The position numbers and the translations under genes are program-made. Below, in pieces: positions 1 to 4,631 of a stretch of DNA of 8,009 bases. Origin of the DNA: PVC group bacterium (GTDB taxonomy: Bacteria > Verrucomicrobiota > Kiritimatiellia > SS1-B-03-39 > UBA6053); NCBI GenBank assembly GCA_003565035.1, contig PXDP01000317.1, forward strand, positions 1 to 8,009, in the 5' to 3' direction. Each line of letters begins with the position of its first letter. The stretch's first letter is position 1. The notes under the pieces are model-generated. The model had not been told where the DNA came from. It saw only the letters and a program-made list of their open reading frames with translations, and did not search any database.

Positions 1-127
1 AACTGTTTACGGGGCAACCCGTAACCCGGGTCACAAGATCCCAGTGCTTCTGAGCGGAGAGTTCCGATCTCGGAATCCTGTCCGTGGGTTTCAGGTTCAG
101 CGCATCCCATCCTCTTTGCTTTGACAT
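1..127 (-). CDS. Uroporphyrinogen decarboxylase-like protein (MtaA/CmuA type), N-terminal part
   Basis: The gene starts with ATG at 127-125 and leaves the window at base 1, so only 42 codons are visible. The peptide begins MSKQRGWDALNLKPTDRIPR and continues with an HWDLVTRVTG segment. The pattern 'xxALNxxPTDRIPRxE' followed by a tryptophan and a TG turn resembles the start of uroporphyrinogen-III-decarboxylase-like proteins, a TIM-barrel family that includes heme-pathway HemE and methyltransferases such as MtaA and CmuA. The 'PTDRIP' stretch fits the methyltransferase-like branch better than HemE, but the metal-binding residues lie outside the window. An AAAGG ribosome binding site at 135-139, seven bases before the ATG, supports this start. 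The same frame stays open further upstream into the AT-rich spacer, but I see no better start there. The gene points away from the sulfatase remnant at 490. The family call is moderate; a specific function cannot be given. Confidence 0.6.
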   Translation of the reverse strand, partial: MSKQRGWDALNLKPTDRIPRSELSAQKHWDLVTRVTGCPVNS

Positions 128-489
128 AATATTACCTTTAGTTATGAACTTAAGTGGCACTATAAATACTATAACAGGAAGTTGCCCGGCTTGTCTGTGT
201 ATGTTTGTGCGGTTTTTATGCAAAAAGATGACACGCGCTTTCGATCTTTTATGCCTTTTCAAGTTATTCCCAAGAAAATTTGTGTTTGAAATTCCTGTTG
301 CTTCATTTTTTCGCTCCAAAATCCGGTCGAAATCAGCATGTCTGAATTTGGCGGGGCGAAGGGGCACACGAGCGCGGACCTCAATGTCTCCCAGTTCATG
401 GGCATACACCAATTCCGGGATACGCCCGTTGCAATTGATCCGAGGCTTCGGGCCTTGACTCCTGATCCTTTTCCGTTCAGAAAATATCC
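128..489. other. Intergenic spacer between divergent gene starts
   Basis: This spacer has an AT-rich half (128-330) and a GC-richer half (about 335-475). The AT-rich half looks like a regulatory region. The GC-richer half stays open on both strands. On the plus strand an unsupported 51-codon frame (338-493) ends at TGA overlapping the sulfatase ATG in an ATGA arrangement. It has no ribosome binding site and I recognise nothing in it, so I do not call a gene. The half may be a leftover of deleted coding sequence. Confidence 0.4.
135..173 (-). promoter_or_regulatory. Candidate promoter and ribosome binding site of the UroD-like gene
   Basis: On the minus strand the hexamer TATAGT occurs twice, at 173-168 and 164-159, each a 5/6 match to a -10 box. 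The AAAGG ribosome binding site follows at 139-135. No good -35 element stands at the matching distance; CAGACA with an 18-base spacer is the nearest. This may point to activator-dependent transcription, but that is inference. Confidence 0.35.
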
Positions 490-612
490 ATGAACACTGT
501 TGCCCCTCAATCCACGCCGTCCTCAAAAAACACTGCGCCCAATGTTCTTGTCTTTTTTGTGGACCAGCAGCGTTGGGACACCCTGGGAATGAACGGATAT
601 CCGGCGGAATAG
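490..612 (+). pseudogene. Sulfatase, N-terminal remnant (40 codons)
   Basis: ATG at 490 opens a 40-codon frame ending in TAG at 610-612. Residues 17-38 read APN-VLVFFVDQQRWDTLGMNGYP, the first beta strand and metal-site region of type I sulfatases of the arylsulfatase/choline-sulfatase family. The first metal-binding aspartate normally sits in the 'FxxxDxxR' stretch seen here. The frame stops well before the C-x-P-S-R signature that carries the formylglycine residue, and no later sulfatase sequence follows, so the product cannot be active. Intact family members run to roughly 450-550 residues. Similarity ends just after the GYP motif, and DUF2892-derived sequence begins by about 628, so the rest was lost by deletion or recombination. 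There is no clear ribosome binding site ahead of the ATG. Confidence 0.75.
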
Positions 613-627
613 ACGTTGTAGTCTCTT

Positions 628-676
628 TTATTTGCTCAACTTCTTCAAAAGAATCTCCGCCGGACAAAAGCCGGTG
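628..676 (-). pseudogene. 3'-end remnant of a DUF2892 gene
   Basis: Read on the minus strand, this stretch encodes TGFCPAEILLKKLSK and a stop. It matches the last 15 codons of the intact DUF2892 gene at 1906-2088 with one change, valine to leucine. At the DNA level 46 of 49 bases agree with 1906-1954. Upstream of the TGFCP motif similarity stops, so only the tail survives. The differences are one conservative codon change and one synonymous leucine codon change. That suggests both tails come from separately evolving functional genes rather than a recent duplication. The two copies bracket the ATPase gene in direct orientation. Confidence 0.75.
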
Positions 677-710
677 ACACCGGAATTTCTTAATCCGAAC
701 AGCGGAAACC

Positions 711-771
711 ATAAATACTATGAATTTAATCTGTTGTAATCACCAAATTTATAGTAAATTCAGTGATTATG
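711..771 (+). promoter_or_regulatory. Inverted repeat immediately upstream of the ATPase gene
   Basis: TGAATTTA at 721-728 and TAAATTCA at 755-762 form a perfect 8-base inverted repeat. Beyond it the outer sequences stay loosely complementary (ATAAATACTA at 711-720 against GTGATTATG at 763-771). The right arm runs into the GTG and ATG start codons. The stretch is much more AT-rich than the surrounding genes and has no Shine-Dalgarno sequence. A dimeric operator or a leader hairpin are both possible. Confidence 0.4.
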
Positions 772-1896
772 TACGACAGAACCATTAAAAATGATATGCA
801 GTCCAAGCTTTTTCAAGGACGCGCGCTGATCTTGTACGGGGCAAGGCAGACGGGAAAAACGACCCTGGCCAAGCAAATACTCGGTGAAGTCACGGGCAGA
901 ACGCAGTATATGAATTGTGACGAACCGGACGTGCGGCTGGCATTGGAGGGTCGCAGTTCCTCCGAATTGAGGGCATGGGTTGGAGACGCGCGTTTCCTGG
1001 TCATTGACGAGGCACAACGGGTGGAAAATATTGGCCTGACCCTGAAACTGATGGTGGATGAAATCCCCGACTTACAGGTTCTGGCGACAGGATCCTCCTC
1101 TTTCACGCTGGCAAACCGCATTCAGGAACCACTGACGGGACGGAAGTATGTCTTTCATCTTCACCCCCTCTCCACCCGTGAGTTGTTGCAAAAAGACGGG
1201 AAAATCGAAACCTGCAGACTGCTTCGTAGGCGGATGGTTTTCGGTCAGTATCCCGATGTGGCGCAAGCAGGAGAAAAGGACGCAGCGGACATTCTCCGGG
1301 AACTCACGGGCAGTTACCTTTACCAGGATGTGCTGATGTGGAAAGACATCCGGAAACCGGATTTACTCGACCGTCTGCTTCGGGCACTGGCGCTGCAGGT
1401 TGGAAACGAAGTGTCCTTCAACGAACTGGCACAAACGCTGGGAGTCGACAAAGGCACGGTTTCCACCTATCTGGATGTCCTGGAACAGGCGTTTGTTGTG
1501 TTTCGCCTGAACTCCTTCAGCCGAAACCTGCGCACGGAACTGCGGAAAAGCCGGAAGGTGTATTTTTGGGACAACGGGATCCGTAACGCGCTCCTGAACA
1601 ATCTCAATCCCCTGGAACTCCGCAGCGATGTGGGTGCCCTTTGGGAAAATTTTCTGGTGGTGGAGCGCCTCAAACGTCAACAAAATGACCGGCATCATTT
1701 TCAACCCTACTTTTGGCGAACACACCAGCAACAGGAAATCGATTATCTGGAAGACGAAAACGGAAAGCTCCTGGCCGCAGAATTCAAGTGGAAAACCGGG
1801 CAAAAATCCCGAGCCCCCAAACCCTTTACCGAAGCCTATCCCTCCGCTGAATTTCTTCGCGTGGACCCCGATAACTGGCTGGAGTTTGCCGGGTAA
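763..1896 (+). CDS. AAA_14 / DUF4143 family ATPase
   Basis: This is a complete 377-residue protein of the AAA_14-DUF4143 family, close to the usual 370-420 residues. The ATPase part carries a Walker A motif GARQTGKT at residues 26-33, a Walker B stretch FLVIDEAQ at 78-85 and a sensor-1-like LATGSSS at 107-113. A winged-helix segment follows (about 218-249, with NELAQTLGVDKGTVSTYLDV). The C-terminal DUF4143 part shows the VYFWDNGIRNALL and LWENFLVVERLKR motifs. It ends in a restriction-endonuclease-like core with E325-x-D327 and E340-F-K342. The start may be GTG 763 or ATG 769; the family often begins like the latter, and no ribosome binding site decides it. The gene stands alone, converging on the DUF2892 gene nine bases away and flanked by two DUF2892 tails. 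The family's cellular role is poorly established. Such genes are commonly scattered and strain-variable, which fits the broken surroundings here. Confidence 0.9.
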   Translation: MIMYDRTIKNDMQSKLFQGRALILYGARQTGKTTLAKQILGEVTGRTQYMNCDEPDVRLALEGRSSSELRAWVGDARFLVIDEAQRVENIGLTLKLMVDEIPDLQVLATGSSSFTLANRIQEPLTGRKYVFHLHPLSTRELLQKDGKIETCRLLRRRMVFGQYPDVAQAGEKDAADILRELTGSYLYQDVLMWKDIRKPDLLDRLLRALALQVGNEVSFNELAQTLGVDKGTVSTYLDVLEQAFVVFRLNSFSRNLRTELRKSRKVYFWDNGIRNALLNNLNPLELRSDVGALWENFLVVERLKRQQNDRHHFQPYFWRTHQQQEIDYLEDENGKLLAAEFKWKTGQKSRAPKPFTEAYPSAEFLRVDPDNWLEFAG

Positions 1897-1905
1897 GGTC
1901 TCGGG

Positions 1906-2088
1906 TTATTTGCTAAGCTTCTTCAAAACAATCTCCGCCGGACAAAAGCCGGTGAAGGCGCTTTGGATGAGGTTGACGCCCACGAAGACGCTGAGCCAAA
2001 GCCAGGCGGGGTTGACAAAGCGGCCAAGGGTGAAGGAGATCAGCACCATGGTGCCGGCGAGAATGCGGATTTTGTTTTCGATGGTCAT
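1906..2088 (-). CDS. DUF2892 (YgaP-like transmembrane domain) small membrane protein
   Basis: This 60-residue protein starts MTIENKIRILAG and ends GFCPAEIVLKKLSK, the full pattern of DUF2892 proteins. Two hydrophobic helices span roughly residues 9-27 and 29-47, joined by a short RFVNPAW turn. A GFCP motif follows the second helix. This domain forms the membrane hairpin of the E. coli rhodanese YgaP and also occurs, as here, as a stand-alone protein of about 60 residues. No rhodanese domain is next to it. It converges on the ATPase gene with nine bases between stops and no visible terminator. The leader directly ahead of the ATG is a run of C-tracts with no Shine-Dalgarno sequence. The function is unknown beyond the membrane location. 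Confidence 0.85.
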   Translation of the reverse strand: MTIENKIRILAGTMVLISFTLGRFVNPAWLWLSVFVGVNLIQSAFTGFCPAEIVLKKLSK

Positions 2089-2120
2089 GGGAGGGGATGG
2101 GGTGATGGGGTGATGGGGGG
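2089..2120 (+). other. G-tract run with G-quadruplex potential
   Basis: Five G-tracts of 3, 4, 4, 4 and 6 bases are separated by loops of 1, 2, 4 and 4 bases, and a further G5 lies at 2131-2135. This satisfies the usual G3+ with loops of 1-7 pattern. The tract abuts the start codon of the minus-strand DUF2892 gene and lies on that gene's template strand, so its mRNA leader would be C-rich. The two TGAT loops make a short GGGGTGAT tandem repeat. Confidence 0.55.
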
Positions 2121-2171
2121 TTGAGGTGTTGGGGGTACAGAAAAACGAAACAACATTAAAACATCACAACA

Positions 2172-3395
2172 TCATAACCACCGCCGAACGGCGATGTAGA
2201 CATTGCTGTTGTCTTCGAGCTGTCCGAAGAAGGTGTCATGCTCCTGCCCGAAAAACCAATTGCCGCCCAGGGTGGTGGTGAGGGTGTCGGACCACTTGTA
2301 TTCCACACTGGCGCGGAGATAGCCGTCCTCGTCGGTGGGCGAGGCAAAGAGAAAGCCGGAGAGTGTCAGGTTTTGATTCATGAGCATACGGGTCAGACGC
2401 AGGGTGCCGACCTGGCGGAGTTCGTCGCGGACGGTCATGCCTTCGGGCAGGCTGCGTTTGTAGTCGCCGTGGTTCTGCATCCATTCGACATATCCCTGCA
2501 CACCGAGGGTGAAATCGCTCATCAGCTCGCGGGTATAGCCGACGAGGGCGCGGACTTCGCTGTTCGGCACCATGGGATCGACACCGTCTCGGTCATCCCG
2601 GGAGTCGTAATATCCCAGTTCGCCGTTTACCAGCCCGCCGAATCCGGGTGCCTGTGCGGAGGCTCCGTAGACGCTGAGCCGGGGGAACTGCGCGCGGCCG
2701 TCCTCCGAAAATCCGCCCGGCGATTTCCAGTAGCCGTCGTAGAGATAACCGGCGATTTCCATGGACCCCACATAGCGGGAAAGGCGGAAATTCACTTCCG
2801 AACCGCTGGGCACATCGGCAGGCATGGGATTGTCGGGCGTAAACATCCGGTTGCCGAACGATATGCCGTTGCCGTCCAGATAGCGGTCGGCGTCAAAGCG
2901 GGGCATCCAGATAAAATCCAGGGTCCAGTCGCCCACATAATTCGCCACCCACACCGCGTCCGAAGGGGCTTTGAGATATTCCACATCGCGTCCGTTGAAA
3001 AAGGACTGCCAGTCTTTCGGGAACAGGTCGTTGATGAATAGCAGATCCCCGGTGCCCCAGGTGAACACCTGGCGGCCGAGTTTTACGTCCGCCCATTCGG
3101 TGGGGCGAAAAGAAATCGAGGCGGTTCTTAAATCAAACCAGCCGGTTCCCCGGTCGAGATCCACATCGCTGCGGTTGTTGTCGAGATCATCGTAGACCAG
3201 ATCCGCTTTGAGTTCGAGATCCACGGGACCGACGAATTCTTTGAAGTCGATCTGCCAGCGGACTTCGCGGATGCTGGCGGCGTCCTGTCCGGGATCGCTT
3301 TGGGTGCGTCCGCCGAGGCGCGCCTCCACAAAGCCGTCGATTTGGGCGTGAACAGGGATCAGGGCCATCAAGACGATTACGGAAAATGTTTTCAT
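2172..3395 (-). CDS. Outer-membrane beta-barrel protein, DUF1302-like
   Basis: This is a 407-residue secreted protein. Residues 1-17 form a short signal peptide ending VHA-Q. The mature chain consists of alternating hydrophobic and polar strands with many aromatic residues and acidic turns, as expected of an outer-membrane barrel. Residues 104-133 (KLGRQVFTWGTGDLLFINDL and the following FPKDWQSFF) match the conserved 'GRQ-xxxWG' region of DUF1302-type proteins, which are often encoded with RND exporters. The chain ends VRRWL rather than in the aromatic residue usual for barrel assembly. An AAAGGAGG ribosome binding site at 3408-3401 touches the stop codon of the LolA-like gene, so translation of the two is probably coupled. 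I infer that it supplies the outer-membrane end of the transport system. DUF1302 membership is probable; the barrel nature is firmer than the family name. Confidence 0.75.
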   Translation of the reverse strand: MKTFSVIVLMALIPVHAQIDGFVEARLGGRTQSDPGQDAASIREVRWQIDFKEFVGPVDLELKADLVYDDLDNNRSDVDLDRGTGWFDLRTASISFRPTEWADVKLGRQVFTWGTGDLLFINDLFPKDWQSFFNGRDVEYLKAPSDAVWVANYVGDWTLDFIWMPRFDADRYLDGNGISFGNRMFTPDNPMPADVPSGSEVNFRLSRYVGSMEIAGYLYDGYWKSPGGFSEDGRAQFPRLSVYGASAQAPGFGGLVNGELGYYDSRDDRDGVDPMVPNSEVRALVGYTRELMSDFTLGVQGYVEWMQNHGDYKRSLPEGMTVRDELRQVGTLRLTRMLMNQNLTLSGFLFASPTDEDGYLRASVEYKWSDTLTTTLGGNWFFGQEHDTFFGQLEDNSNVYIAVRRWL

Positions 3396-3400
3396 GGTGT

Positions 3401-3408
3401 CCTCCTTT
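3401..3408 (-). promoter_or_regulatory. Strong ribosome binding site overlapping the upstream stop codon
   Basis: AAAGGAGG stands five bases before the ATG of the barrel gene and shares one base with the TAA stop (3410-3408) of the LolA-like gene. This fixes the barrel start at 3395 and supports co-transcription and coupled translation. Confidence 0.8.
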
Positions 3409-4190
3409 TATCGGGTGGCTTCGCGGGGCGGACGCCGCAGGAAACGCTCTGAGAAAATGTTTTCGTTGAGGCCGACGTCGTACTGCACGTTGGTGAAGGT
3501 GTTCACGGTGCGGCTGTTCCGGTTCAGGTCCTCCACGGTGGACACCATGACGGTGGGGAAGCCCTGGATCACTTCGACGGTGTCGGCGGTGACCCGGCGG
3601 AACACATTGCCGCGGCGGTCGGTATACTCCGCTTTCACGGGCAGATGGGTCTCGCGGTTGATCCATACCTCGTAAAACGCGAACTCCACCGATCCTGGAT
3701 TTTTCGGGGTGCTCCGGATGTGGTACAGCTCCTCGGTAACTTCGATGAGTTCGTGATCATCCTCCAGCGGGCTGCGGCCGGAGACATCCTCGTAGACAAA
3801 ATCGGAGCCCACAAAGGCGGTCCGCTTGTCGCCGGGGGCGATGCGGTTAACGCGGCCGATGGACGGCAGCCAGAGCCAGCGGTCGTCATCGCGTCCGTCG
3901 CCGTGTTTCCAGACCAGGTAGGCCATGGCGCGGACATCAGCAGGGCGGTTGAAATACACGTAGAACTTCTGCTGACCGTCTTCGCCGTTCCATCGGAGAA
4001 TCCGGAATTCGCGTTCGCGGGTTGACCCGCCGGCATCATGAATCACCATGTGCACATCGGCAATGCCGTCGTTTCCGGCAAAGTATGCGGCCTGTTCCGC
4101 TTTCAGAATGATGTCCATCACATCCGGAGCTTCAGAGAAGAGCGGGGAGAACAGAAACGGGAGAATGAGAAGAGAGAGTTTGGTTTTCAT
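3408..4190 (-). CDS. Outer membrane lipoprotein-sorting protein-like (LolA_like, COG2834/PF17131 type)
   Basis: This 260-residue protein has a signal peptide at residues 1-21 (KTKLSLLILPFLFSPLFSEA) and no lipobox cysteine, so it is probably a soluble periplasmic protein. The stretch at 103-136, DRWLWLPSIGRVNRIAPGDK then TAFVGSDFVYEDV, is the hallmark of the COG2834 proteins that are often encoded beside COG1033 RND exporters. The rest reads as the antiparallel sheet of a LolA/LolB-like half-barrel, a fold that holds acyl chains. Homologues are named for resemblance to LolA; actual lipoprotein sorting is not shown for this branch. An AAGGA ribosome binding site (4202-4198) lies seven bases before the ATG. 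It is followed by the barrel gene after 12 bases and preceded, across the repeat spacer, by the RND gene. I infer a periplasmic carrier role between the two membranes. Confidence 0.85.
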   Translation of the reverse strand: MKTKLSLLILPFLFSPLFSEAPDVMDIILKAEQAAYFAGNDGIADVHMVIHDAGGSTREREFRILRWNGEDGQQKFYVYFNRPADVRAMAYLVWKHGDGRDDDRWLWLPSIGRVNRIAPGDKRTAFVGSDFVYEDVSGRSPLEDDHELIEVTEELYHIRSTPKNPGSVEFAFYEVWINRETHLPVKAEYTDRRGNVFRRVTADTVEVIQGFPTVMVSTVEDLNRNSRTVNTFTNVQYDVGLNENIFSERFLRRPPREATR

Positions 4191-4396
4191 GGGGAGTTCC
4201 TTAGTTAGAGGTCAGAGGGTAGAGGTCAGGGGCGCGGTTTGAGGCTAGAATCCAGGGATTGACTATCTCCCTTGTGGCGTTAGAGCGTTGATCAAAAAAT
4301 GAGGCGAATAGGCCACGGTTATTTTCCCAGCGGTCTCGCCACTGCCGCCCTTGTGGCGGTAGAGCGATGGTTAAAGAAAGGGGCGAACGGGCCCTT

Positions 4397-4442
4397 CTTC
4401 TTTTCCCCGCCGCCGCCGCTAGGCGGCGGCGGGGAAAAGAAG
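4397..4442. repeat. Perfect 21-base-pair inverted repeat with GCTA loop
   Basis: Arms at 4397-4417 and 4422-4442 are exact reverse complements around a four-base loop. The arm is CTTCTTTTCCCC followed by three GCC-type triplets. No T-tract follows on either strand, so it is not a canonical intrinsic terminator, although an RNA hairpin this strong about 190 bases after the RND stop could still stabilise or attenuate the transcript. It lies in the centre of the outer inverted pair at 4345-4359 and 4476-4490. Confidence 0.85.
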
Positions 4443-4490
4443 TTAGGCGATCAGGGTTGGGTGACCAGGGTTCCACCGCCACAAGGGCGG

Positions 4491-4625
4491 ATGGTGACCG
4501 TAATTGCTCCATCGGAACAAGATTCGACCGTCCAGCATATGCGGGAGCGGATGGTGACCGTAATTGCTCCATCGGAACAAGATTCCACCGTCCAGCATAT
4601 GCGGGAGCGGATGGTAAACGTAAGA
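4491..4625. repeat. 60-base tandem repeat, two full copies plus a partial third
   Basis: The unit starts ATGGTGACCGTAATTGCTCC. Copies lie at 4491-4550 and 4551-4610 and differ by one base (C or G at 4525/4585). A partial, more diverged copy runs from 4611 to about 4625. Each full unit contains the 8-base palindrome GCATATGC flanked by loosely complementary CCACCGTCC and GGAGCGGATGG. The segment before the first copy (about 4471-4490) is a variant in which CCGCCACAAGGGCGG replaces that hairpin. With no distinct spacers between copies it is not a CRISPR array. Confidence 0.85.
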
Positions 4626-4631
4626 GCTCCA

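Larger units (their letters stand above)
4191..4631. repeat. Repeat-filled spacer between the RND and LolA-like genes
   Basis: The 441 bases hold several nested repeats and no gene I can support. TAGAGGTCAG occurs at 4206-4215 and 4220-4229. Two related segments of about 50 bases begin at 4269 and 4348 and share CCCTTGTGGCG, then TAGAGCG. A long perfect hairpin lies at 4397-4442. CCGCCCTTGTGGCGG at 4345-4359 is exactly inverted as CCGCCACAAGGGCGG at 4476-4490. A 60-base tandem repeat fills 4491-4625. The stretch reads open on both strands, including a 144-codon minus frame rich in PAYAGR and PRRR words. That style is typical of palindromic intergenic repeats rather than of a protein. It probably invaded a spacer that was once short. 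Confidence 0.75.

Noticed and set aside
7..24. TTACGGG-GCAA-CCCGTAA hairpin with a GNRA-type loop
   Set aside because: It lies within the coding part of the UroD-like gene and is not followed by a T-tract.
121..148. TTGACA with TATGAA 16 bases later, a plus-strand promoter
   Set aside because: The TTGACA is the complement of the first codons (ATGTCAA) of the minus-strand UroD-like gene, so the match is probably chance.
338..493. 51-codon plus frame overlapping the sulfatase start (ATGA)
   Set aside because: No ribosome binding site and no recognisable motif; the segment is open on both strands.
628..1954. ATPase gene as a transposon with 49-base target-site duplications
   Set aside because: Target duplications are normally identical and far shorter, and the copies differ in a codon-preserving way; there is no transposase and there are no terminal inverted repeats.
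2238..3041. 267-codon plus-strand frame
   Set aside because: It lies opposite the barrel gene and has no family features, while the minus frame has a signal peptide and a strong ribosome binding site.
4397..4442. Intrinsic terminator of the RND gene
   Set aside because: The hairpin is very strong, but no T-run follows on the minus strand; GGCCCG comes next.
4491..4625. CRISPR array
   Set aside because: The 60-base units are joined head to tail without unique spacers, and no cas gene is present.
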